A stretch of 64,000 bases of DNA from Labrys wisconsinensis (GCF_030814995.1 NZ_JAUSVX010000023.1:46597-110596); one strand, 5' to 3'. Counted from the stretch's first letter, positions 49,210-58,873 are shown. Program-made: numbers and translations. Notes: generated from the sequence alone by a model not told the origin.

Positions 49210-49235
49210 CCGGTGAAGCCGGGTGCGGCAGGCTT

Positions 49236-50150
49236 TCAGGCGTTGCGCGCATAGGCCGCGAGGTTCTTCGTCAGGATCGCGACCAGGCTGTCGCGCAGGG
49301 GATCGCGCACGCCCTTCAGCCAGGCGGCCGACAGGGGCAGCCGGGTCGCCGTGCCGTCCCGCCCGGTGTCGAGCGGGACATACCGCACGCCGCCGACCGC
49401 GAGCCGCGAGGTCCATCGCGGCACGATGGCGAGCCCGATGCCGGCGGCGACCAGGACGACGATCGTCTGCTTCTCGTCGGCGACCTGCGCGATGCGCAGG
49501 TGCGATCCCGCCGCCGCGAACAGCTCGATGGTCAGGTCGTGGCTGTGCGGCCGCGATCGGCGGTCCGGGACGATCAGCGGCTCGTCGTCGAGGTCGGCGA
49601 TCGCGACGCGCTCGCGGCCGGCGAGGCGATGGCCTTGCGGCATCGCCACCACCGCGGTCTCGCTGAACAGCGCCAGCAGCTCGAGGCTGCGGTCGACCGC
49701 CTCGGGCGGCCGGATGAAGGCGAGGTCGAGCCGGCCGGACCTCAGCTTCGGCAGCAGGCGCGCCGTCTTGTCCTCCAGGAGCTGCACGGCGATCGCCGGA
49801 TGCTCCAGCTTCAGGTCGAGGAGGAGCTGGGGCATCAACCCCGCCGCGGCGCTGTCGATCGCGCCGATGCGGATCTCGCTGCGCTCGCGCCGGCCCTGCC
49901 GCCGAAACCGCCCCGTGATCGCATCCACCTGCGCCAGGACCTGCCGAGCCTCCCCCAGGAGCCGGGTGCCGTCCCTGGTCAGCAGGACGGTGCGCGTCGT
50001 CCGCTCGACGAGGCGCACGCTCAGGCTCTCCTCGAGCAGCCGGATCTGGCGCCCGAGCGAGGCGGGCAGGATGGCGAGCCGGCGGGCGGCGCGCCCGAAA
50101 TGCAGCTCCTCCGCCACTGCCACGAAGCAGCGCAACTGGCCGATCTCCAT
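49236..50150 (-). CDS. LysR-family regulator next to tartrate/malate dehydrogenase
   Basis: A 304-residue LysR protein. The start is [20 protein letters not shown], with recognition helix [13 protein letters not shown] and linker [15 protein letters not shown]; this N-terminus is typical of the BenM/CatR-like branch. The effector domain holds [18 protein letters not shown] and [18 protein letters not shown] precedes the ATG. It diverges from the isocitrate/isopropylmalate-type dehydrogenase gene. The A/T-rich 135-bp gap contains a T-run and TATATAAT near 50191-50198, probably the promoter region. It is analogous in arrangement to dmlR/dmlA. Confidence 0.9.
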   Translation of the reverse strand: MEIGQLRCFVAVAEELHFGRAARRLAILPASLGRQIRLLEESLSVRLVERTTRTVLLTRDGTRLLGEARQVLAQVDAITGRFRRQGRRERSEIRIGAIDSAAAGLMPQLLLDLKLEHPAIAVQLLEDKTARLLPKLRSGRLDLAFIRPPEAVDRSLELLALFSETAVVAMPQGHRLAGRERVAIADLDDEPLIVPDRRSRPHSHDLTIELFAAAGSHLRIAQVADEKQTIVVLVAAGIGLAIVPRWTSRLAVGGVRYVPLDTGRDGTATRLPLSAAWLKGVRDPLRDSLVAILTKNLAAYARNA

Positions 50151-50285
50151 CGTCCTCTCCTGCGGGGCCGACGTAGATCATATCATTTTTTTATATAATC
50201 ATCTGCGCATTGCCATCGCCGACGCCGACGCGCATCGTCGCGGCGGGGCAACCGGCGGCCTCGCCAGGCCCCGAGGAGAACGACC

Positions 50286-51359
50286 ATGCGCAGCCACGCG
50301 ATCGCCGCCATCCCGGCCGACGGCATCGGGCCGGAAGTCATCAGCGCCGGCCTGCGGGTGCTCGCCGCCCTTGCGCAACGGCTCGGCGACGTCAGGTTCG
50401 ACGTCGAGACCTTCGGCTGGGGCTCCGACCACTATCGGAAGCACGGCGTGATGATGCCGGCGGACGGCCTGGCGACGCTGAAAACATTCGACGCGATCTA
50501 TTTCGGCGCCGTCGGCGCGCCCGACGTTCCCGACCACGTCACGCTCTGGGGCCTGCGCCTGCCGATCTGCCAGGGCTTCGACCAATATGCCAATGTCCGC
50601 CCGACCCGGATCCTGCCCGGCATCACGCCGCCCCTGCGCCATTGCGGGCCCGGCGACCTCGACTGGGTGATCGTGCGCGAGAACTCCGAAGGCGAATATT
50701 CCGGCCATGGCGGACGGGCCCACAAGGGCTTGCCGGAGGAAGTCGGCACGGAAGTGGCGATCTTCACCCGGGTCGGCGTCACGCGCATCATGCGCTACGC
50801 CTTCGGCCTCGCCCGCTCGCGCCCGCGCAAGCTGCTCACCGTCGTCACCAAGTCCAACGCTCAGCGCCACGGCATGGTGATGTGGGACGAGATCGCCGCC
50901 GAGGTGGCGCAGGAATTCCCGGACGTGGCCTGGGACAAGATGCTGGTCGACGCCATGACCGTGCGCATGACGCTGAAGCCCCGGAGCCTCGACACGATCG
51001 TGGCCACCAACCTGCATGCCGACATCCTGTCGGACCTCGCCGGGGCGCTCGCCGGGTCCCTCGGCGTCGCCCCGACCGCCAATATCGATCCGCAGCGCCG
51101 CTTCCCCTCGATGTTCGAGCCGATCCACGGCTCGGCCTTCGACATCACCGGCAAGGGCATCGCCAACCCGGTCGCCAGCTTCTGGACCGCGGCGCAGATG
51201 CTGGAGCATCTCGGCGAGCCGGAGGCGGCCGCCCGCCTGATGCGCGCCATCGAACGCGTCACCGGCGCTGGCATCCTCACCCCGGACCTCGGGGGCACCG
51301 CCACCACCCGGGACGTCACCGAGGCGGTGGTCGACGCCATCCATTCCTCCAACATCTGA
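50286..51359 (+). CDS. Tartrate/D-malate dehydrogenase (decarboxylating), TtuC/DmlA family
   Basis: A 357-residue member of the isocitrate/isopropylmalate dehydrogenase superfamily. AAIPADGIGPEVISAG opens the fold. YANVRPTRILPG, VRENSEGEYSGHGGR and VTKSNAQRHGMV follow, then NLHADILSDLAGALAGSLG with the metal-binding Asp residues, and EPIHGSAFDITGKGIANP. These are characteristic of the tartrate/D-malate branch, which oxidatively decarboxylates D-malate or tartrate to pyruvate-type products with NAD. GAGGAGAACGACC precedes the ATG. A divergent LysR gene provides likely induction by the substrate. Confidence 0.9.
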   Translation: MRSHAIAAIPADGIGPEVISAGLRVLAALAQRLGDVRFDVETFGWGSDHYRKHGVMMPADGLATLKTFDAIYFGAVGAPDVPDHVTLWGLRLPICQGFDQYANVRPTRILPGITPPLRHCGPGDLDWVIVRENSEGEYSGHGGRAHKGLPEEVGTEVAIFTRVGVTRIMRYAFGLARSRPRKLLTVVTKSNAQRHGMVMWDEIAAEVAQEFPDVAWDKMLVDAMTVRMTLKPRSLDTIVATNLHADILSDLAGALAGSLGVAPTANIDPQRRFPSMFEPIHGSAFDITGKGIANPVASFWTAAQMLEHLGEPEAAARLMRAIERVTGAGILTPDLGGTATTRDVTEAVVDAIHSSNI

Positions 51360-51374
51360 GGGTCGGATGCGGCG

Positions 51375-52625
51375 TCAGGCCTGCGCCGTCGGCCGCACGA
51401 CGATCTCGCCGACATCGACATGCGCAGGCTGTGCGATCGCAAAGCCGATCGCCTCGGCGATCGCGACGGGATCGATGGCGAGGCTCGACAATCCGAGCCA
51501 TGACGCCATCAGGCGAAGCTCCTCCATCAGCCGCTCGACCGTGCATCGCGGCGCATCCGGCTCGACATGCGCCCGCTGGACGATCAGCGTGCCGGCCTTG
51601 CGGTCCGCCTTCAGGTCCAGCCGCGCGACGAGCGCGCCATCCAGCAGGAAGGGCAGCACGTAGTAACCGTGCTCGCGCTTGTGGGCGGGCGTATAGATTT
51701 CGAGACGATAGCGGAATCCGAACAGCCTCTCGGTTCGCGGACGGTGCCAGATCAGCGGGTCGAACGGCGACAGCAGCGCCGAGCCTTCGATCTTGCGGCC
51801 GGCCCGCGCGTCCTTGTGCAGATAGGCCTGTTGCTGCCAGCCACGCACGCGCACGGGGACGATGGTTCCCTCCTCGACCAGCTGTTCGATCGGCAGCCGG
51901 GCGTCCGCCGCGGGAATGCGGTAATAGTCGCGCAGGTCCTCCGCAGTCGCGACGCCGAGCGCCCGCGCCGAGCGCGCGAGGAGCGCCCGCCGCGCATCGG
52001 TGCCACGGGGAGTGGGCAGGCCCAAGACCGCCCGAGGCAGCACACGCTCGGGCAGGTCGTATACCCGCTCGAAGCTGCCCCGGCGGTGTGTCGCAGCGAC
52101 CAGCCCCGCCCAGAACAGCCATTCGAGCGCGTGCTTCGCCTCGCTCCACACCCACATGCCCTTCGAGGCCCCGCCAGCCGCCACATCGGAAGCGGCCAGC
52201 GGCCCCTCGGCCTCGATGCGAGCGAGCAAGGCGTCGGCCTCGGCTCGCCTCTCGCCCGCATAGGCTTCGAGCTGGCGCCAGATGCCCTTGCCGCGAAGCG
52301 CGCGGGCCATGCGCCAGCGCAGAAGGGGGTGACAGTCGATGGGCAGCAGCGACGCTTCGTGCCCCCAATATTCGAAGCAGCGCTTGGGCTTCGCCGCGAC
52401 GAGGGCGTCGAGGGCGGCCGGGTCATAGGAGCCCAGGCGCGAGAAAAGCGGGAGGTAGTGAGCGCGAACCAGGACGTTCACGCTGTCGATCTGGAGCAGG
52501 CCGAGCCGGTCGATCGACCTTCGCAATTGCGCCACGCCGACGATGCCGCTCCGTGACAAGGCGTTGAAGCCCTGTGCCGTGAGCGCGATGCGGCGAGCCT
52601 CGGACGCCGAGAGCTCCGCCTTCAA
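51375..52625 (-). CDS. YcaQ/AlkX-type winged-helix DNA glycosylase
   Basis: A 416-residue HTH_42 (YcaQ) family protein. The catalytic-site motif of the family, Q-x-D, is present in LLQIDSVNVLVRAHYLPLF (about residue 45). EYWGHEASLLP near residue 87 and SPFDPLIWHRPRTERLF near residue 290 are also conserved. Characterised relatives unhook N7-linked interstrand DNA cross-links. The start codon is TTG, overlapping the stop of the epoxide hydrolase gene (TTGA), so it is translationally coupled to that detoxification enzyme. This suggests protection against epoxide or bifunctional alkylation damage. No other DNA-repair gene is nearby. Confidence 0.85.
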   Translation of the reverse strand: MKAELSASEARRIALTAQGFNALSRSGIVGVAQLRRSIDRLGLLQIDSVNVLVRAHYLPLFSRLGSYDPAALDALVAAKPKRCFEYWGHEASLLPIDCHPLLRWRMARALRGKGIWRQLEAYAGERRAEADALLARIEAEGPLAASDVAAGGASKGMWVWSEAKHALEWLFWAGLVAATHRRGSFERVYDLPERVLPRAVLGLPTPRGTDARRALLARSARALGVATAEDLRDYYRIPAADARLPIEQLVEEGTIVPVRVRGWQQQAYLHKDARAGRKIEGSALLSPFDPLIWHRPRTERLFGFRYRLEIYTPAHKREHGYYVLPFLLDGALVARLDLKADRKAGTLIVQRAHVEPDAPRCTVERLMEELRLMASWLGLSSLAIDPVAIAEAIGFAIAQPAHVDVGEIVVRPTAQA

Positions 52626-53761
52626 GGTCGCTCTCCCGATACCCCGGCGATGAACGTCCGCAGGTCGGCCAGCATCAGCTCAGGCTGCTCCAGAGCAGCA
52701 AAATGCCCGCCCGAGGCCATGTCGCTCCAGTGAACGACGTCATAGGTCTTGGCGGCCAATGAGCGCGGGGTGGGCAGAAACACCGGATCGGGGAACGCCG
52801 CGATGCCGGCCGGGACTCGGATGCGCGTGCCGGGGGGAAATCGATCCGATCGCTCCAGGCGCTTGCCGTGATAGATCCAGGTCGCGGTGACCATGGACGA
52901 CGGTGCGACATAGAGCATGATGTTGGTGATGAGCTCCTCTTCCGAGAAGGTGCTCCAGATGTCCGGGCTGCCGTCGGCACGCTTCGGCAGGTCCGCCCAC
53001 TGCCCGAATTTCTCGAGTATCCATCCCGCGGCGCCGACCGGACTGTCGGCCAGCGCCACCCCCAGCGTCTGGGGGCGCGTTTCCTGCTCATGATTGTAGC
53101 CGGTCTCCCAATCGAGGATTGCGGCACGGCGGACGATCAGATCCTTCTCCTCGGGAGTCGTGGGAGCGGCGTCCTCGGCGAAAATGCCGACCATGTTGAT
53201 GTGAATGCCGAGCAACGCTTCGGGCTGCTGATACGCCATCCAGCTCGCGATATGGGCACCCCAATCGCCGCCCTGGACGACATAGCGGGATGGCCCGAAC
53301 AGCCGAGCCATCAGCCCGTGCATGAGCTCGGCGGCCCGGCGCGGACCGATGATGCCGGTGATCGGCCTGGAGAAGGCAAAACCCGGGAGCGAGGGAACGA
53401 CGACATCGTGCCCGTCTGCCGCAAGCGGGTCGAGGAGCCGTTCAAATTCGAGAAACGAGCCCGGCCAGCCGTGGAGAAGAAGAACCGGCGGCTTCCCCCC
53501 GCTCCCCCGCACATGGACGAAATGGATGCGCTCGCCCTCGATGTCGGTCGTGAAGTTGGGGCGCTGATTGAGGCCTCGCTCGACCTTGCGCCAGTCATAG
53601 GTGTCCCGCCAATAGGCGACGAGCCGCTTGAGGTCATCGATCCCGACCCCCGACCTCCACCCCCCTGCATCGGGAAGCTGGCTCCAGTCATACGCTTCGA
53701 CCTTCGCCATGATGGCCGCGAGCCGCCCGTCGGAAATCTCGATCGCATAGGGCGAGATCAT
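52622..53761 (-). CDS. Epoxide hydrolase (EHN + alpha/beta hydrolase)
   Basis: A 379-residue microsomal-type epoxide hydrolase. The N-terminal EHN domain (residues 1-105) begins ISPYAIEISDGRLA. The hydrolase core has the oxyanion segment LLHGWPGSFLEF, the nucleophile aspartate in VQGGDWGAHIASW, and a C-terminal ASGGHFAALEQPE with the catalytic histidine. The epoxide would be opened to a diol. The ATG at 53761 follows GGAGAAGG. It diverges from a LysR gene, and its stop overlaps the YcaQ-type glycosylase start, so removal of epoxides and repair of their DNA adducts may be co-expressed. Confidence 0.9.
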   Translation of the reverse strand: MISPYAIEISDGRLAAIMAKVEAYDWSQLPDAGGWRSGVGIDDLKRLVAYWRDTYDWRKVERGLNQRPNFTTDIEGERIHFVHVRGSGGKPPVLLLHGWPGSFLEFERLLDPLAADGHDVVVPSLPGFAFSRPITGIIGPRRAAELMHGLMARLFGPSRYVVQGGDWGAHIASWMAYQQPEALLGIHINMVGIFAEDAAPTTPEEKDLIVRRAAILDWETGYNHEQETRPQTLGVALADSPVGAAGWILEKFGQWADLPKRADGSPDIWSTFSEEELITNIMLYVAPSSMVTATWIYHGKRLERSDRFPPGTRIRVPAGIAAFPDPVFLPTPRSLAAKTYDVVHWSDMASGGHFAALEQPELMLADLRTFIAGVSGERP

Positions 53762-53921
53762 GTCCTTCTCCCGAGGTGTCGTGGCGCCGACGCAAACGCC
53801 GGCACGGTCATCGCTTGCGGGCTCCGACCGTCGCTTCATGCCGCGTGACGCAAAGCTGGACGCTCGACGCCGCCTTGTGTACCCCGAAGAAACAGCAAGC
53901 ACTTCTGCGTCGGGCGCACAG

Positions 53922-54839
53922 ATGAGCTTTTTCGGCGATCGGACCGGCGATCTCGAGGTCTTTACGGTGGTGGTCGATACCGGCAGTTTCTCGGCCGCCG
54001 GACGAGCCCTCGACCTCGCTCCCTCCTCCGTTGGGCGCGTGATCGACCGGATCGAAGCTCGCCTCGGCGTCCGCCTGCTGCTGCGAACCACGCGATCGCT
54101 GACCTTGACGCCGGAGGGCGCCGCCTATCTCTCCGCTGCCCGACGCATCCTCTGCGACCTGCGGGAGACGGAGCAGGCGATCTCGGACCAGAGCGTGCCG
54201 AGGGGGCGCCTGCGCGTAAGCACCTCCATCCTCTACGGACGCATGGTCCTGGTCCCGCTGCTCGGGGACTTCGTCCGGCGCTATCCCGGCATAGTGCTGG
54301 ACATCAGCCTGACGGACGCCGTCGTGGACATCGCCGCAGGGCAGGCCGATGTGGGCATACGCTTCGGTCCCCTGCCCGACGGACCGCTCACGGCGCGCAA
54401 GCTCGGCGAGACGCGCAAGGTGATCGTGGCCTCGCCGGACTATCTCGCGCGCCGGGGCACGCCCGAGATCCCCGAGGATCTGCATGGCCATGACTGCCTC
54501 GGCTTCAACTTCAGGCGCGCCTCGCCCACCTGGCCCTTTCGCAGGGACGGCCGCGACTACGCCTTGACGATCCGAGGCAGCGTCGAGGCGAACAATGGTG
54601 AGACGCTGGGCCAACTGGCTGCCGAAGGGGTTGGGATTACGCGCGTGGGAGCCGAGACCGTGCGTGACGCGATCCGCGCGGGCGACCTCGTTCCGCTTCT
54701 GGAAGAGTTCAATCCAGGCGATGTCGAGGAGATTCACGCGGTGTTCCTTGGCCGGGGGCACATGCCGGCGCGGGTCCGCTGCTTCGTCGACTACCTCGTC
54801 GAGCGACGACGGGGTTCCGAGCGCACGGCTCCTGAATAG
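53922..54839 (+). CDS. LysR-family regulator (CrgA/DmlR-like)
   Basis: A 305-residue LysR protein. The N-terminus is DLEVFTVVVDTGSFSAAGRA with recognition helix APSSVGRVIDRIE, and the linker reads LLRTTRSLTLTPEG. The effector domain contains GIVLDISLTDAVVDIAAGQA and VGIRFGPLPDG. ATG 53922 is preferred over an in-frame start at 53760 that would precede a poorly conserved tail. It diverges from the epoxide hydrolase/YcaQ pair and is their probable regulator. A short GC stem at about 54870-54892 lies between it and the convergent MmyB gene. Confidence 0.88.
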   Translation: MSFFGDRTGDLEVFTVVVDTGSFSAAGRALDLAPSSVGRVIDRIEARLGVRLLLRTTRSLTLTPEGAAYLSAARRILCDLRETEQAISDQSVPRGRLRVSTSILYGRMVLVPLLGDFVRRYPGIVLDISLTDAVVDIAAGQADVGIRFGPLPDGPLTARKLGETRKVIVASPDYLARRGTPEIPEDLHGHDCLGFNFRRASPTWPFRRDGRDYALTIRGSVEANNGETLGQLAAEGVGITRVGAETVRDAIRAGDLVPLLEEFNPGDVEEIHAVFLGRGHMPARVRCFVDYLVERRRGSERTAPE

Positions 54840-54986
54840 GCCGCCTGCCCGCGCTTTCCGGCGGATCAGGCCCGACCGGTGAAACCGGCCGGGGACGATG
54901 ATCGCCGCCGTCAACCGCGGGCGCCAGGCGTTGGAATCGATCGACCGGCGGCGGGCGCGGATTTCGCGGCAGATGCTCCGTGGAGA

Positions 54987-55847
54987 TCACCCCGCCGCGC
55001 CTGCCCGCCCGGCCATGAGCGATCCGATTCTCTCGATATCCTCCGGCGTGGTCGGATTGTAGACCACCATGCTGAGGTCGGTTCGGCCGTCGACCGAAAA
55101 GATCGAGTACTCGAAGGCGAACGGGCCGAGCACCGGGTGGCGGATATGCTTGACGGCCTCGCCGTGGGGACCCTGAAGCCTGTTGTCGCGCCACATCGCT
55201 GCGAATTCGGGGCTGAGCCGGCAGAGCTCGTCCACGAGCGGCTCCACGGCCGCCGCGGCGCCGGCGCGGGCGGCGTCGACCCGGAACGAGCCCAGGGCGA
55301 AGCGCGCCACGCTCTCCCAGTCATATTGCGACGCGCGGGCGCGTGGATCGAGGAAGATGAAGCGCAGGATGTTGCGCTGCTCCGGCGGCAGCACTCCGTA
55401 GTCCATCAGCATGACGGTCGCGGCCCGATTCCACGCCATGACGTCCCATGTCGCGGTCCGGATCAAGGCCGGGCTCGGATCCAGCGCATCGAGCACGCGC
55501 TGCAGCCGCGGCGTGACGCCGTCGTTCTTGTGGTATCGCGCCTCGGGCGGCCGGCCGAGGCCGAGCAGGAAGAGGTGCTCGCGCTCGACATCCGTCAGCA
55601 TGAGCGCGCGAGAGATCCGGTCGAGCACGTCGGCCGAGGGTGCGCCGCCCCGCCCCTGCTCGAGCCATGTGTACCAGGTGGGGCTGATATTGGCGCGCTG
55701 CGCCACTTCCTCGCGGCGCAGGCCGGCGGTGCGGCGGCGTTCCGCGGGAAAGCCGAGAGCGGCCGGGTCGAGCTTGGTGCGGCGGTCTCGCAGATAGGTC
55801 CCGAGCAGGGTCTCGGTCGCCGGATGCTCGCTCATCCTGTTAGCCAT
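54987..55847 (-). CDS. MmyB-like XRE-family regulator
   Basis: A 286-residue regulator. The N-terminal XRE helix-turn-helix covers residues 12-75 (LGTYLRDRRTKLDPAALGFP, then RTAGLRREEVAQRANISPTW). The C-terminal MmyB ligand-binding PAS-like domain includes DVMAWNRAATVMLMDYGVLP and PVLGPFAFEYSIFSVDGRTD. This combination is a common single-component regulator class in Proteobacteria and Actinobacteria. It diverges from an SDR gene, which it probably controls, over an A/T-richer 79-bp gap. A second in-frame ATG at 55835 is an alternative start. Confidence 0.9.
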   Translation of the reverse strand: MANRMSEHPATETLLGTYLRDRRTKLDPAALGFPAERRRTAGLRREEVAQRANISPTWYTWLEQGRGGAPSADVLDRISRALMLTDVEREHLFLLGLGRPPEARYHKNDGVTPRLQRVLDALDPSPALIRTATWDVMAWNRAATVMLMDYGVLPPEQRNILRFIFLDPRARASQYDWESVARFALGSFRVDAARAGAAAAVEPLVDELCRLSPEFAAMWRDNRLQGPHGEAVKHIRHPVLGPFAFEYSIFSVDGRTDLSMVVYNPTTPEDIERIGSLMAGRAGAAG

Positions 55848-55926
55848 CTTACTATGATAGAGTCACTACTTTACCAGAATACAACGGGAGCACAGATTTG
55901 TCTCCAACGAAACCTGGAGACCTCCC

Positions 55927-56820
55927 ATGCGTGTGTTCGTCACTGGTGCGACCGGATTCATCGGCTCGGCCGTCGTCAACGATTTGATCGGAGCCGGCCA
56001 CCAGGTGCTCGGCCTGTGTCGGTCGGACGACAAGGCGGCGGCCCTGGCAGAGGCCGGCGCCGAGGTCTATCGCGGGTCGATCGCGGACCCGGACAGCCTC
56101 AAGGAGGGCGCCTCCCGATCGGACGGCGTCATTCACCTGGCCTTCAACCATGACTTTTCGCGATTTGTCCAGAACTGCGAGGACGATCGCCGCGTGATCG
56201 AGGCGCTCGGCTCGGTGCTCGCCGGCTCCGGCCGGCCCCTGATCGTGACGTCAGGCACCCCGATCGCCAACACCGTGCCCGGCGAGCCGGCTCGGGAAGA
56301 CAATCCGATCGTCGGTTCCGACAGGCATCCCCGCGCAGCCTCGGAGGAGGCCGCCGCCGCCATGGCCGCGGACGGGGTCAACGTGTCGGTCGTGCGGCTG
56401 CCGCAGGTGCACGACCCGGTCAAGCAGGGCCTCATCACCCCCGCGATCGCGATGTATCGCGACAAAGGCGTGTGCGCCTATGTCGGAGCCGGGCTCAACC
56501 GCTGGCCGGCGGCCCATGTCCTCGACGTCGCGCGCCTCTACAGGCTGGCGATCGAAAAGGCCGAGCCGAATGCGAAGTATCACGCCGCCGCCGAGGAGGG
56601 CGTGCCGATGCGCGATATTGCCGAAGCCATCGGCCGACGGCTGGGCCTGCCGGTCAAGTCCATCGCGCCGGAAGAGACCGGGGCCTATTTCGGCTGGCTC
56701 GCCATGTTTGCCGGGCACGACATGCCCGCTTCGAGCGTGCAGACCCGCAAGACGCTGGGATGGGAACCGACCGGGCCCGGGCTGATCGCCGACCTCGGGA
56801 AGCTGCCGCTCGACGCCTGA
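55927..56820 (+). CDS. Extended SDR / NAD(P)-dependent epimerase-like protein
   Basis: A 297-residue extended short-chain dehydrogenase. The cofactor motif VTGATGFIGSAVV lies at residues 5-17. The middle reads GVIHLAFNHDFSRF, and GLNRWPAAHVLDVARLYRLA and GWEPTGPGLIADL lie near the C-terminus. The canonical YxxxK is not obvious, as in the atypical group related to dihydroflavonol reductases and NmrA-like proteins. GGAGACCTCCC precedes the ATG. It diverges from the MmyB-like regulator. MmyB/SDR pairs are common and often respond to aldehydes or ketones. Confidence 0.87.
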   Translation: MRVFVTGATGFIGSAVVNDLIGAGHQVLGLCRSDDKAAALAEAGAEVYRGSIADPDSLKEGASRSDGVIHLAFNHDFSRFVQNCEDDRRVIEALGSVLAGSGRPLIVTSGTPIANTVPGEPAREDNPIVGSDRHPRAASEEAAAAMAADGVNVSVVRLPQVHDPVKQGLITPAIAMYRDKGVCAYVGAGLNRWPAAHVLDVARLYRLAIEKAEPNAKYHAAAEEGVPMRDIAEAIGRRLGLPVKSIAPEETGAYFGWLAMFAGHDMPASSVQTRKTLGWEPTGPGLIADLGKLPLDA

Positions 56821-56914
56821 GAGCGCGTGGGCGGTTGCGCGGGGGCCGGCAAACATGCCTTCGCCGGCCGGCCATGGCATTGCCATATCCGGGCACTATG
56901 GCATCCGGACAGCC

Positions 56915-58873
56915 ATGGCGACATTCCACGCAGCTTTCCCGATTCCCTACGCGCATTGGTATGCGGCGACGCTTTTCCTGGATGCCGGCCATCCCGCAGC
57001 CGAGATTCTGGCGCGCGCCGGGCTGGATGAGGCGCGCTGGCAGGCCTGCCGCGAGCGATACGCGCAACTCCACTTCGCCAACACCTCGTGGGTGGCAGGC
57101 GCTTACGAACGGGCGGGGCTGCCATCGCCGGCGGTCGACCGGGCGATGTATGCGCATCTGCTCGAAGGCGGCAGTCTCGCACCCGCCCTGGAGGAGCCGT
57201 TCGGCATGCGCGGCCAGTTGCAGGACCTGCGCAGGCTGGTCGAGGCCGACCCGCATATCGGACCTTTCGCGGACGCGGATTGGGTGGCGCACTATCTGTG
57301 CGAACGCCGCTTCCCGACCATCCGCTACGTCCATGACGGGAAGCGGGTCATGGTCGGCGGCGAGCCGCTGGCGGATGCAAAAGGCCGGACGATCGAGGGC
57401 ATCGACCCGGCCGGCTTCCGCAAGATCGGCGAGCGCTGGTTTCGCGACGGCCGGCGCGTCTACGGGCAGGGCGAGAAGCCGACGAAGACGTTCTGGTTCG
57501 TCATGCGCGGGGCCGATCCCGACAGTTTCACCGTGCTCAACGAACGCTATGCCCGGGACAAGGCGGCCGGCTACTACGTCACCAACCGCCGGCTCCCCTG
57601 CGAGGATGCCGCGACGTTCGCGGTGGTCGGCTATTGCTACGGACGTGGGCAGAAGCCGGGCTTCCACGTCGAGGAAAGCCACTACGCCAAGGACAGTCGC
57701 AGGGTCTATGCCTATGGCGTCGCCATCGCGGGGGCCGACGCGCCGAGCTTCGAGGCGATCGGCGACGAAGGCCGATATTTCGCCGACAAGGATCGGGTCT
57801 ATTGGGAGAAGGACCCGATCGAGGGAGCGGATCGCGACAGCTTCGCCTGTGCGTCCGAGGTCGGGCAATATCGCGCCTATGACCGGAACCGGCCCTATCG
57901 GGCGGGAAAGCCCCTGTCCGTCGTCGAGGATTTCGAGTCTTGGCGCGGCCATTTCGAGGATCGGCCCGATGCGGCGCCCGACTGGTGGCGACGGGAGAAG
58001 GCGCGGCGCGAAGGCGCCACGGCCAGTTCCGACACGATGGCGCCGAAGGCGCTCGGCGGACCTTATGTCAGCGACGGCGAACGCGTGCTGGTGATGCCCC
58101 GCGTCGAGCGGCAGGGACCGCTCGTCTCCCTCGATCACTTCGATCACGCCAGCTTCCGGCACATCGCCGGCGTCTTCGGGGTCGACCGGCACGGACTGCG
58201 CTATTTCGAGCACGGCCTGGAAAGCTACGGACGCGAGCCCGTGAAGGGCGCGGATCCCGGCAGCTTCGAGGCGCTCGGGCACGGATGGTATCGGGATTCG
58301 CGGCAGGCCTATTATTACGACGACGACGGCGACGCCCCGCGGCTGGTCGTGGTCAAGGCCGACCCGGGGAGCTTCGAGGTCATTGGCGGGGCCTATGCCC
58401 GCGACGCGAACGGGCTGATCTGCGAAGGCGTGCGCAAGCGCGGCATCGCCGATCCCGCCGCGGTCGTCTCGCTGGGCCATCTCCATGCCCGCATCGGCGA
58501 CGTGCTGCTCTATCGGGGCAAGCCGGTCTCCCGGGCGGGCAAGCTCGATGTGCGGACCGCACGCAGCGTGCACGACCATGTGCTGATCGATGCGCGAGGC
58601 CATATGCTGCTCAGCGGGCGCTATCGCCAGCCGATCCCGGCCCTCGATCCCCAGCGCCTTCGCTTTCTCAACCGTGTCTTCGCCGTCGACGATGCGCGTC
58701 TCTACGCATCGACCCAGGACGCGCTCGTGGTTTGCGAGGATGCCGATCGTGGCAGCGTCGAGGTGGTGAACCGCTGGACCGTGCGCGACGCCGGCGGCCG
58801 CCTGCATGTCGCCGCTGGCCGGCTGCGCCGCACGTCCGACGCGGACGAGGCTGCCCGGTCGCATTTCAGGTAG
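56915..58873 (+). CDS. DKNYY-repeat protein (652 aa)
   Basis: A 652-residue protein from ATG 56915, the preferred start. About residues 120-340 carry several DKNYY-type repeats, such as RYVHDGKRVMVGGEPL, HYAKDSRRVYAYGVAI, and RYFADKDRVYWEKDPI. A second block at about 405-530 includes VDRHGLRYFEHGLE and WYRDSRQAYYYDDDGD. Repeats are spaced by D-P-x-S-F segments (ADPDSFTVL, ADPGSFEAL, ADPGSFEVI). The first 110 residues and the tail are unlike the repeats. No signal peptide is evident. The function of this family is unknown. It follows the SDR gene by 94 bp on the same strand. Confidence 0.75.
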   Translation: MATFHAAFPIPYAHWYAATLFLDAGHPAAEILARAGLDEARWQACRERYAQLHFANTSWVAGAYERAGLPSPAVDRAMYAHLLEGGSLAPALEEPFGMRGQLQDLRRLVEADPHIGPFADADWVAHYLCERRFPTIRYVHDGKRVMVGGEPLADAKGRTIEGIDPAGFRKIGERWFRDGRRVYGQGEKPTKTFWFVMRGADPDSFTVLNERYARDKAAGYYVTNRRLPCEDAATFAVVGYCYGRGQKPGFHVEESHYAKDSRRVYAYGVAIAGADAPSFEAIGDEGRYFADKDRVYWEKDPIEGADRDSFACASEVGQYRAYDRNRPYRAGKPLSVVEDFESWRGHFEDRPDAAPDWWRREKARREGATASSDTMAPKALGGPYVSDGERVLVMPRVERQGPLVSLDHFDHASFRHIAGVFGVDRHGLRYFEHGLESYGREPVKGADPGSFEALGHGWYRDSRQAYYYDDDGDAPRLVVVKADPGSFEVIGGAYARDANGLICEGVRKRGIADPAAVVSLGHLHARIGDVLLYRGKPVSRAGKLDVRTARSVHDHVLIDARGHMLLSGRYRQPIPALDPQRLRFLNRVFAVDDARLYASTQDALVVCEDADRGSVEVVNRWTVRDAGGRLHVAAGRLRRTSDADEAARSHFR

